Part shown: positions 34,297 to 41,253 of the stretch, piece after piece
How the letters are laid out: each line of letters opens with the position of its first letter
Numbering within the stretch: position 1 is the first letter of the stretch
From: Streptomyces sp. NBC_00878
GTDB lineage: Bacteria > Actinomycetota > Actinomycetes > Streptomycetales > Streptomycetaceae
DNA length: 64,000 nt
Reading direction: 5' to 3'
Assembly: GCF_026341515.1 (NCBI RefSeq)
Contig: NZ_JAPEOK010000001.1
Span: forward strand, 1,736,001-1,800,000
Notes under the pieces: generated by a model
Told to the model about the DNA's origin: nothing
The model's input: only the letters and a program-made list of their open reading frames with translations
Database searches by the model: none
Translations under genes and position numbers: made by a program

Positions 34297-34598
34297 CGTG
34301 CACCGTGCCCGGCCGCGAGACCCTCGACCCGGCGTGCCAGGTCGAAGTCCAGCTCGGTGACGGCGCCGCCCACGCTGTGCGTGTTCACGGTGAGGGAGAC
34401 GGTGTGGTAGCTGAGGGTGAGGTCGGCGTGGTGGTCCAGCTCGTCCTGTACCTGGGCGATGTGCACGACCAGCGCGGCTGCCGCGAAGTGCGAGCCGAGC
34501 CGGTAGGAGCGGGCGATCCGGTCTCCGTCGAGGGACCAGCCGGGCAGCTCCGCGAGCCGGTCCTCGATCTCCTTCTGCGACAGCGGTTCGAGGGGCAT
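34293..34598 (-). CDS. 4a-hydroxytetrahydrobiopterin dehydratase (pterin-4a-carbinolamine dehydratase)
   Basis: This 101-residue enzyme recycles oxidised pterin cofactor after aromatic hydroxylation, or acts as a related small dehydratase. The family signature E-x2-DHH-A-x5-Y-x9-TH-x8-D is visible (QDELDHHADLTLSYHTVSLTVNTH, about 50-73, then TELDFDLA). Length matches the single-domain family. AAGGAGCGCGATC precedes ATG 34598. It overlaps the next gene by 4 bp. No aromatic amino acid hydroxylase gene lies nearby. Confidence 0.92.
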   Translation of the reverse strand: MPLEPLSQKEIEDRLAELPGWSLDGDRIARSYRLGSHFAAAALVVHIAQVQDELDHHADLTLSYHTVSLTVNTHSVGGAVTELDFDLARRVEGLAAGHGAR

Positions 34599-34754
34599 GA
34601 TCGCGCTCCTTCCATGGTGTCCGGATCTCTTCAGCCTGCCACAGACCGGCCGTCTCGGCCCTGGTCAGGCGGGTCCCGCGCGGCCGATGGGGTGGGCATT
34701 CGGCCGCTCGGACGCTCATCGACCCGCGGACCGCGCGGCGACTAATGTCGGGAC

Positions 34755-35732
34755 ATGACCGCCGCCGCACCCACTCCTACGTCCGCCCTCGCGGCCGCTG
34801 CCCCATCCACCGTTGCCTCCGGCTCGGCCTCCGGCAGCGCCTCCGGCGTCGGCAAGGGAGTCGGGCCGCTGCTGCGCGGCTGGCGGGAGCAGCGCCGGGT
34901 CAGTCAGCTGGAGCTGGCGCTGCGGGCGGGGTCGTCGGCGCGGCACATCAGCTTCGTCGAGACAGGCCGCTCCCGGCCGAGCGAGGAGATGGTGCTGCGG
35001 CTGGCCGAGCACCTGGACGTACCCGTACGGGACCGCAACGCCCTTCTGCTGGCGGCCGGTTACGCGCCCCACTACCCCGAGACCCCGCTCGACGATCCGG
35101 CGCTGGACGCGCTGCGCGAGGGCATGGAGCGGCTGATCCGGGGCTACGAGCCCTATCCGGCGTTCGTGGTGGACGCCACGTACAACGTGGTCGCCGCCAA
35201 CCAGGGCATCGCGATGCTGCTCGGCACCGTCCCCGAGCACCTCCTCTCCCCTTCGCCGAACGCGATGCGGCTGACCCTGCACCCGGAGGGTCTGGCCCCG
35301 AGGATCCGCAATCTGCGGGAGTGGCGGGGCCATCTGCTGGCCCAGATGGAGCGGGACATCGCCCTGCGCCGCTCCGAGCCGCTGCGCGCGCTGTACGAGG
35401 AGGTGGCGGCGTATCCGTATCCCTCGGAGGGCGCACCCGGGAGCGACGAGGAACCCGGAGAGCCCGGCGAGCCGGGAGAGCTGGGAGAGCCCGGCGAGCC
35501 AGGGATTCCCGGGGAGACCGGGGCGTCCGGAGAACCCGGGAAGGCCGGGGCGCCGGTCCCCTACTTCGCCCTCCCCATGCGGATCGAGCACGACGGGCGG
35601 GTGCTGTCCTTCATCTCGTCCATCTCGACGTTCAACACGCCCATGGATGTGACCGTCGCCGAGCTGGCCATCGAGACGCTACTTCCGGCCGACCCTGCGA
35701 CGGTCAAGTACCTTCAGTCGCTGATGTTCTGA
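34755..35732 (+). CDS. XRE regulator with MmyB-like ligand-binding domain and a collagen-like insertion
   Basis: The 325-residue product has a Ser/Ala-rich start (1-30), an HTH_31-type DNA-binding domain (about 36-100; LRGWREQRRVSQLELALRAGSSARHISFVETGRSRPS) and the MmyB-like PAS-type ligand domain (about 115-320; YPAFVVDATYNVVAANQ, LREWRGHLLAQ, LSFISSISTFNTPMDVTVAELAIETLLPAD). Inside the second domain, residues about 235-270 (nucleotides 35458-35562) are about twelve Gly-X-Y-like triplets (GEPGEPGELGEPGEPG), a collagen-like stretch not expected in a regulator. The typical family member has a short loop there. Target genes are unknown. Confidence 0.87.
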   Translation: MTAAAPTPTSALAAAAPSTVASGSASGSASGVGKGVGPLLRGWREQRRVSQLELALRAGSSARHISFVETGRSRPSEEMVLRLAEHLDVPVRDRNALLLAAGYAPHYPETPLDDPALDALREGMERLIRGYEPYPAFVVDATYNVVAANQGIAMLLGTVPEHLLSPSPNAMRLTLHPEGLAPRIRNLREWRGHLLAQMERDIALRRSEPLRALYEEVAAYPYPSEGAPGSDEEPGEPGEPGELGEPGEPGIPGETGASGEPGKAGAPVPYFALPMRIEHDGRVLSFISSISTFNTPMDVTVAELAIETLLPADPATVKYLQSLMF

Positions 35733-35847
35733 GAGTCCGTCAGCTTGAGCGGGCGACGTGCACGGCCCGTACTGGAGGACGGGTGACTCACGGCGAGTGG
35801 CCGGCCAGGCGACACCCGCCGCGTACACCGTCAATATCAGGCCGGAC

Positions 35848-35885
35848 CCGGTTTCCGGACCGGAGTGCGCCGGCCCGGAAACCGG
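35848..35885. promoter_or_regulatory. 11-bp inverted repeat upstream of DUF5753-type XRE gene
   Basis: CCGGTTTCCGG (35848-35858) pairs with CCGGAAACCGG (35875-35885) with a 16-nt spacer. It is 115 bp after the MmyB-like gene and 133 bp before the next XRE start, so it may be a terminator of the first or an operator of the second. Confidence 0.45.
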
Positions 35886-36018
35886 TGCACCCACTTTGGC
35901 GTGCGCCCCTGGTGGCGGTCGATTACCGCCGAGGTAATGGCGACGCACCGGATCAGGTGAGGGTTCAGCGGGAACATGGCACACTTCTGGCGGTGCTCGG
36001 CGCGTGGGGAGGCGTGGC

Positions 36019-36882
36019 GTGAGTGAAAGGCGTCCTGCGCCGACCGTGGGGCAGGTGGTGCTGGGGAGACGGCTCCAGGAGTTGCGCGAGGCGTCCGGTC
36101 TGAAACGGGACGACGCCGCGCGGATCCTGCGGGTCGCGAGCGCGACCATCCGGCGGATGGAGATGGCCGAGGTCGCGCTGAAGATCCCGTACGTCCAGGT
36201 GCTCCTGTCGACGTACGGCGTGCCCGACGACGAGATATCGGCGTTCGTACGGCTGACCGAGGAGGCGAACCAGCCAGGCTGGTGGCAGCGCTTCCACGAT
36301 GTTCTGCCGGACTGGTTCAGCCTGTATGTGAGCCTGGAGGGCGCGGCCTCGCTCATCCGGTCGTACGAGCCGCACTTCGTGCCCGGGCTGCTGCAGACCG
36401 AGGACTACGCACGTGCGGTCATGGAGGCGGGCACGGTCGGGCAGACCGGCACCGAGGAGATCGAGCGCCATGTGTCCCTGCGGATGGCCCGGCAGAAGCT
36501 GCTGACCGGGAATCGCCCGCCGCATCTCTGGGTGATCATGGAGGAAACGGTCCTGCAGCGGCCCGTCAGCATCCGCTCCCAGGTGATGGCGGACCAGCTG
36601 GACCGGTTGCTGGAGGTGGCCGAGAACGACCACATCACGCTGCAGATCGCCGAGTTCGCATCCGGTCCGCATCCGGGGACGTACGCGCCCTTCGTCCTGT
36701 TCCGCTTCGCGGAGCCGGAGCTTCCGGACATGGTGTACACCGAGTATCTGACCGGGGCGCTCTACCTCGACTCGCGGAACGAGGTGGCCGCGCATCTGGA
36801 GGTGCTGGACCATATGACGACCGGGGCGGCCACCGCGCAGCGGACCAAGGAGTTGATCCGGGCGCGGCGGGCGGACTTCTAG
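36019..36882 (+). CDS. XRE family regulator with DUF5753 domain
   Basis: The 287-residue product has an N-terminal HTH (LGRRLQELREASGLKRDDAARILRVASATIRRMEMAE, about 16-52) and the C-terminal DUF5753 domain (about 95-280; the hallmark YEPHFVPGLLQTEDYARAV and the region LRMARQKLL). This is the BldB/WhiJ-associated type of Streptomyces regulator, many of which work with small DUF397 proteins; no DUF397 gene is adjacent here. GTG 36019 has GGGGAGG upstream. The 3' region up to dnaK contains copy D of the dispersed repeat. Confidence 0.9.
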   Translation: MSERRPAPTVGQVVLGRRLQELREASGLKRDDAARILRVASATIRRMEMAEVALKIPYVQVLLSTYGVPDDEISAFVRLTEEANQPGWWQRFHDVLPDWFSLYVSLEGAASLIRSYEPHFVPGLLQTEDYARAVMEAGTVGQTGTEEIERHVSLRMARQKLLTGNRPPHLWVIMEETVLQRPVSIRSQVMADQLDRLLEVAENDHITLQIAEFASGPHPGTYAPFVLFRFAEPELPDMVYTEYLTGALYLDSRNEVAAHLEVLDHMTTGAATAQRTKELIRARRADF

Positions 36883-36899
36883 GCCGCGGGGTTCGGCGT

Positions 36900-37042
36900 T
36901 GTCTGTCGGCTGACGGGCGGCGTGGACTGGTCGTGCGGTTGCTCGCGCCCCCAGAGGGTGGGGCTGGCTGTTGGTTGTCGGGGGACGGCCGTCGTCGGCT
37001 GGTCGCGCAGTTCCCCGCGCCTCTCCGGGGGCGGGTGCCTCC
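36900..37042. repeat. Dispersed intergenic repeat, copy D (second subfamily), and a degenerate second copy
   Basis: Between convergent XRE and dnaK genes the sequence GGCTGGTCGCGCAGTTCCCCGCGCC (about 37000-37023) is the reverse orientation of the GCGCGGGGAACTGCGCGACCAGCC subfamily. A degenerate relative (CTGGTCGTGCGGTTGCTCGCGCCC) lies about 70 bp to the left. No gene is present. Confidence 0.6.
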
Positions 37043-38956
37043 TCAGGTCGGGTTGCCCTTTGTGTCATTGCCGGGGGCGGTGGGTTTGCCCTCGGTGGGC
37101 TCTCGGTCCTCGTCGACGATTTCCGCGTCGACCACTCCGTCCTCGTCTCCCGCCGGTGGGGTCTGCTCGGTGCCCGGCTGGTCCTGTGGGGGCGACTGCT
37201 GGGCCTGTGCGTACATCGCCTGGCCCATCTTCTGGCTGACGGTGGCCAGTTTCTCGACGCCGGTCCGCAGGGTGTTCGTGTCGGTGGCGTCCCCTCGCTC
37301 CAGGAGCTCCTTCAGTTCGGCGATCGCGGACTCGACCTCGGGCTTCGTGCCGGCCGGAACGCGCTCATCGTTGTCGCGGAGGAACTTCTCGGTCTGGTAC
37401 ACGAGTTGCTCGGCCTGGTTGCGGGTCTCCGCGCTCTCGCGGCGCCCCCGGTCCTCGTCGGCGTACTGCTCGGCCTCGCGCATCATGCGGTCGATGTCGT
37501 CCTTGGGGAGCGCCGAGCCGCCCGTGACGGTCATCTTCTGCTCGCGGCCGGTGGCCAGGTCCTTCGCCGAGACGTGCATGATGCCGTTGGCGTCGATGTC
37601 GAAGGCGACCTCGATCTGCGGCACCCCGCGCGGCGAGGGCGGCAGCCCGGTGAGGTCGAAGACGCCCAGCTTCTTGTTGTAGGCGGCGATTTCCCGCTCG
37701 CCCTGGAACACCTGGATGCCGACCGACGGCTGATTGTCCGTGGCCGTCGTGAAAATCTCCGAACGCCTCGTGGGAATGGTCGTGTTGCGCTCGATGAGCT
37801 TCGTCATGATGCCGCCCTTGGTCTCGATGCCCAGGGACAGCGGGGTGACATCCAGGAGCAGGACGTCCTTCACGTCGCCGCGGATGACGCCCGCCTGGAG
37901 GGCCGCGCCGAGGGCCACGACCTCGTCCGGGTTGACGCCCTTGTGCGGGTCCTTGCCGGTGAGTTCCTTCACCAGCTCGGTCACCGCGGGCATCCGGGTG
38001 GAGCCGCCGACGAGGATGACGTGGTCGACCGCGGAGAGCTTCACGCCCGCGTCCTTGACCGCCTGGTGGAAGGGGTTCTTGCAGCGGTCGAGCAAGTCGG
38101 CGGTGAGCTCCTGGAACTGAGCGCGCGTCAGCTTCTCGTCGAGGTGCAGCGGGCCCTCGGCGGAGGCCGTGATGTAGGGCAGGTTGACGGTCGTCTCGGT
38201 GGCCGAGGACAACTCGATCTTGGCCTTCTCCGCGCCCTCGCGCAGCCGCTGGAGCGCCATCTTGTCCTGGCCGAGGTCGATGCCGTACGCGCCCTTGAAG
38301 CGTTTGACGAGGTGCTCGACGATCCGCTGGTCCCAGTCGTCGCCGCCCAGCTGGGTGTCACCGTTGGTGGCCTTGACCTCGATGACGCCGTCGCCGATCT
38401 CCAGGAGCGAGACGTCGAAGGTGCCGCCGCCCAGGTCGAAGACGAGGACGGTCTGCTCCTCGCCGCGGTCGAGCCCGTACGCGAGGGCCGCGGCCGTCGG
38501 TTCATTGATGATCCGCAGGACCTTGAGGCCCGCGATCTCGCCGGCCTCCTTGGTGGCCTGGCGCTGGGTGTCGTCGAAGTACGCGGGCACGGTGATCACG
38601 GCGTCCGTGACGTCCTCGCCGAGATACGCCTCGGCATCCCGCTTCAGTTTCTGGAGCACACGCGCGGACAGTTCCTGCGCGCGGTAGCGGGTGCCGTCGA
38701 CCGTGCCGCTCTCGGGGAACCGCCAACCCGGGTTGCCCATATGGCGTTTGACGGAGCGCGCGGTGCGCTCGACGTTTGTCACGGCCTGCCGTTTGGCGAC
38801 CTCGCCCACGAGGACCTCGTTGTTCTTGGCGAAGGCCACCACCGAGGGGGTGGTGCGCGCGCCCTCGGCGTTGGCGACGACCGTGGGCTCGCCCCCTTCC
38901 AGGACGGCCACCACCGAGTTGGTGGTACCGAGATCGATCCCGACCGCACGTGCCAT
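37043..38956 (-). CDS. dnaK: Molecular chaperone DnaK (Hsp70), orphan copy
   Basis: The 637-residue Hsp70 has the ATPase domain (about 1-360) with [58 protein letters not shown] and [10 protein letters not shown], the substrate domain ([14 protein letters not shown] onwards) and a variable acidic lid tail ending [18 protein letters not shown] 38956 follows AAGGGGAC; the frame open to 38986 is leader. It is not accompanied by grpE, dnaJ or hspR, so it is probably a second dnaK, as found in several Streptomyces. A HAIR-like element sits at the promoter. Highly conserved; the call is certain, the paralog status is inferred from context. Confidence 0.96.
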   Translation of the reverse strand: MARAVGIDLGTTNSVVAVLEGGEPTVVANAEGARTTPSVVAFAKNNEVLVGEVAKRQAVTNVERTARSVKRHMGNPGWRFPESGTVDGTRYRAQELSARVLQKLKRDAEAYLGEDVTDAVITVPAYFDDTQRQATKEAGEIAGLKVLRIINEPTAAALAYGLDRGEEQTVLVFDLGGGTFDVSLLEIGDGVIEVKATNGDTQLGGDDWDQRIVEHLVKRFKGAYGIDLGQDKMALQRLREGAEKAKIELSSATETTVNLPYITASAEGPLHLDEKLTRAQFQELTADLLDRCKNPFHQAVKDAGVKLSAVDHVILVGGSTRMPAVTELVKELTGKDPHKGVNPDEVVALGAALQAGVIRGDVKDVLLLDVTPLSLGIETKGGIMTKLIERNTTIPTRRSEIFTTATDNQPSVGIQVFQGEREIAAYNKKLGVFDLTGLPPSPRGVPQIEVAFDIDANGIMHVSAKDLATGREQKMTVTGGSALPKDDIDRMMREAEQYADEDRGRRESAETRNQAEQLVYQTEKFLRDNDERVPAGTKPEVESAIAELKELLERGDATDTNTLRTGVEKLATVSQKMGQAMYAQAQQSPPQDQPGTEQTPPAGDEDGVVDAEIVDEDREPTEGKPTAPGNDTKGNPT

Positions 38957-38991
38957 GTCAGTCCCCTTCCGCCCTGGCCTTCCCACCTACC

Positions 38992-39021
38992 ATCACAAAA
39001 CTTGAGTGCCTTCCTGTCAAT
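38992..39021 (-). promoter_or_regulatory. dnaK promoter with HspR-type HAIR element
   Basis: On the minus strand ATTGACA-N7-ACTCAAG (39021-39001) matches the HspR-associated inverted repeat (CTTGAGT-N7-ACTCAAG): the right arm is perfect and the left keeps TTGA. TTGACA (39020-39015) doubles as a -35 box, and TGTGAT (38997-38992) is 17 bp downstream as a -10 candidate. The start codon is about 36 bp further. This fits HspR repression of dnaK in actinobacteria. Confidence 0.7.
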
Positions 39022-39060
39022 GGGGCGGGCGCCCCGGGACGGAACCGGACGATCCCGGAC

Positions 39061-39140
39061 GCCGATCCCGGACGACAACCCCGGACGCCGATCCCGGACG
39101 ACAACCCCGAACGCCGACCCACACGCCGATCCCGGACATG
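39061..39140. repeat. Tandem 26-bp repeats between dnaK and esterase-like gene
   Basis: GCCGATCCCGGACGACAACC followed by CCGGAC occurs at 39061-39086 and, with one change, 39087-39112; degenerate partial units flank both sides (from about 39047 and to about 39140). No coding bias. Confidence 0.7.
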
Positions 39141-39141
39141 A

Positions 39142-39179
39142 CGATGCCGCGGCCCGAAGCAGTTCGGGCCGCGGCATCG
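39142..39179. terminator. Perfect 17-bp stem-loop terminator
   Basis: CGATGCCGCGGCCCGAA (39142-39158) pairs perfectly with TTCGGGCCGCGGCATCG (39163-39179) across GCAG. It lies 18 bp beyond the stop of the esterase-like gene (minus strand). Confidence 0.9.
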
Positions 39180-39196
39180 GCGGCGGGGCCGCGCCC

Positions 39197-40411
39197 CTAA
39201 CGAAGGGCGCGCTTGTCCGCCTTCAGGCTCTGCGAGAGCCGGATGGTGATGAACTCGTTGTTGTCCGCCTTGCCCGGCGTACGGCCGGAGGAGAACGGGA
39301 AGTTGTTGTCGTTCAGGACGGCCAGCGTCCGGTTGTCGAGGAGAACCACGTCCTCGATCGTGGTGAACGGGAAGGTGAAGGTCTCGCCGAAGCCGCCGAG
39401 GCCCTTCGGGTTCGCGATGTTCATCAGGTCGGCCACGAGGGTCTTGTCCATGGCCCCGTCGCCGTCGCGGTCACGCGTGTCCGCGAGGTAGATCCGCTTG
39501 AACTTGGCGTCGGCACCCTGGCCGCCGTCGCGCTCGATGACCAGGAAGCGGGTCCTGTCGACGGCGATGGCGTCACCGATGGCGTTGGAGGGCGACTCCA
39601 GGCGGTAGGTGAAACGCTTCCCGGTGTAGTCGCGGCTCTTCAGGTCGAACTCGCTGAAGCGCAGGTCGCCGGGGGTGTCACCGTTGACCGTACCTTCGAG
39701 GAGCGGGTAGAGCCGACGGCCGTCGACCGACCGGACCATGCCCTCGAAGCCCTTGCTGCCACCGATGGTGGGCTGGGCGCCGTTCAGGTACGGGTTCTCC
39801 GGCGCCTGCACTCCGTCGAGCGAGATGGGGGCTTCGAGAAGCTTGCCCTTCGACGAGAAGTGCAGCAGGAAGGGGCCGAACTCGTCGCCCAGCCAGTACG
39901 AGCCGTCGTACGCCCGCACGATCGACTCGACGTCGAAGTCGGCGCCGGTCAGCACCCGGTCGGCCCGGGTGAGCGGGAACGGCACCTTGTGGTACGGGTC
40001 GCTGAGGTTGAAGCCGCCCAGGACCGTGACCTTGCCGGTCTTCGTGTCCGGCTGGACGCGGTGCACACGCAGCAGGAAGTCGGCGCTGTTGGCCTTGCCG
40101 CCGTAGCCGTTGTCGGACAGCACGTCGTAGCTGCCGTCGTGGCGGTTGATGGCGCCGCTGAAGCCCTGGACGGGCTGGTCGGCGAACGGGCCGGTGATGC
40201 CGTTGAACGGGCCCGCTCCGATGGCCGAGCCGGACGGCTCGCTGTTCGGGACGAACGTCTCGGCCGGAAGCGAGGCGAAACCGGTCAGCTTGGCCTGGCC
40301 GAAGGCCGTGGTGGCCTGACCGTAGTCCTTGGAGTCGCGGTCGGCCACGGCGGGCGACGCGAGTCCGACGGTCAGCGCGACAACGCTGACCGTGATCGAA
40401 AGTCTCTTCAT
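39197..40411 (-). CDS. Secreted esterase-like activity of phytase family protein
   Basis: The 404-residue product (from ATG 40411) has a signal peptide (about 1-24, ending AVA) and the phytase-like propeller fold of PF13449: FNGITGPFADQPVQGFSGAI, YDVLSDNGYG, DVESIVRAYDGSYWLGDEFGPFLLHF, GSKGFEGMV, FLVIERDGGQG and IEDVVLLDNRTLAVLNDNNFPFS. Members include secreted phosphoesterases and proteins of unknown activity, so the substrate is open. The open frame to 40453 is an extension. A strong terminator follows; it is a single-gene unit. Confidence 0.88.
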   Translation of the reverse strand: MKRLSITVSVVALTVGLASPAVADRDSKDYGQATTAFGQAKLTGFASLPAETFVPNSEPSGSAIGAGPFNGITGPFADQPVQGFSGAINRHDGSYDVLSDNGYGGKANSADFLLRVHRVQPDTKTGKVTVLGGFNLSDPYHKVPFPLTRADRVLTGADFDVESIVRAYDGSYWLGDEFGPFLLHFSSKGKLLEAPISLDGVQAPENPYLNGAQPTIGGSKGFEGMVRSVDGRRLYPLLEGTVNGDTPGDLRFSEFDLKSRDYTGKRFTYRLESPSNAIGDAIAVDRTRFLVIERDGGQGADAKFKRIYLADTRDRDGDGAMDKTLVADLMNIANPKGLGGFGETFTFPFTTIEDVVLLDNRTLAVLNDNNFPFSSGRTPGKADNNEFITIRLSQSLKADKRALR

Positions 40412-40577
40412 GGCCCGCACATTAGGGAGCCCGGGTGACGGGCGGCCGAACACAAGACGTCGTGCTCACGGCCGGGTCCCGGTCCGGCCGCCGGGCAAGC
40501 TCCTGTGGGTGAAGCAGCTTGCCCAGCAACCTCTCCGAGTTGCGTCAGATGTCCCGATCAGGGACAGAAAGCGCAGG

Positions 40578-41006
40578 TCAGGCGAGCTTCGCCGTCAGCG
40601 TGATCGTCGTGCCGGTCAGGGCCTGGCTGACCGGGCAGTTCTTCTTGGCGTCCTCGGCGGCAGCGACGAAGGCCTCTTCGTCGATGCCCGGGACCGTACC
40701 CTCCACCGTGAGGTGGATGCCCGTGATGCCCTCGCCCGGCTGGAACGTGACATCGGCCGAGGTGGTGAGCTTGGTGGGCGGGGTACCGGCCCCGGCCAGG
40801 GCGTGCGAGAACGCCATGGAGAAGCAGCTGGAGTGAGCGGCCGCGATCAGCTCCTCGGGGCTGGTCTTGCCGTTCGCGTCCTGGGCACGCGACGCCCAAG
40901 TCACGGGCTGCTGCTCGATGCTGCCGGAGGAGTCGAAGGAGACGACTCCATTGCCCTCGAGCAGGTTGCCTTCCCAGACGGTGTGTGCGGAGCGCGTGGT
41001 AGCCAC
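40578..41006 (-). CDS. OsmC family peroxiredoxin (organic hydroperoxide reductase)
   Basis: The 142-residue enzyme reduces organic hydroperoxides with a thiol pair. Both active cysteines are visible, in AHSSCFSMAFSHAL (Cys about 61) and AKKNCPVSQAL (Cys about 124), together with TSPEELIAAAHSS and the AKLA-type C-terminus. Sequence is closer to OsmC than Ohr (TVWEGNLLEGNG start). AAAGGATT precedes ATG 41006. It is divergent from the vWA-amyloid motif gene with a 247-bp gap. Confidence 0.93.
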   Translation of the reverse strand: MATTRSAHTVWEGNLLEGNGVVSFDSSGSIEQQPVTWASRAQDANGKTSPEELIAAAHSSCFSMAFSHALAGAGTPPTKLTTSADVTFQPGEGITGIHLTVEGTVPGIDEEAFVAAAEDAKKNCPVSQALTGTTITLTAKLA

Positions 41007-41163
41007 GATGAATCCTTTCGCATGGGGTCCCGTTGCCGGGGTTCCGTGAACCCCATCCGATCACACCCACGGCCCGGACACCCACCAGACGGGACTGCGG
41101 CATGCCGAAGGCCCGGTGAATCCCACCCGACACTCTGGAGTCGCGGCCGCATTCGACTTCTGC

Positions 41164-41193
41164 CAAGTCCTCTGGGAATCATGGGACTTGACA
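41164..41193 (+). promoter_or_regulatory. Inverted repeat and -35-like box upstream of the vWA gene
   Basis: CAAGTCC (41164-41170) and GGACTTG (41184-41190) form an inverted repeat with a 13-nt spacer, and TTGACA (41188-41193) overlaps its right arm. No good -10 box is seen at the right distance, so the promoter is tentative. The site is about 60 bp upstream of ATG 41254. Confidence 0.4.
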
Positions 41194-41253
41194 GGACCGT
41201 ACGCGGCGGCCGCTGTCTGCTCACCTTCACCATCCGTGCCGCGGGGAGCGCAC

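Noticed and set aside
36971..40438. Plus-strand 1155-residue open frame
   Set aside because: It is antisense to dnaK and the esterase-like gene, which have clear motifs; long antisense frames are usual in high-GC DNA.
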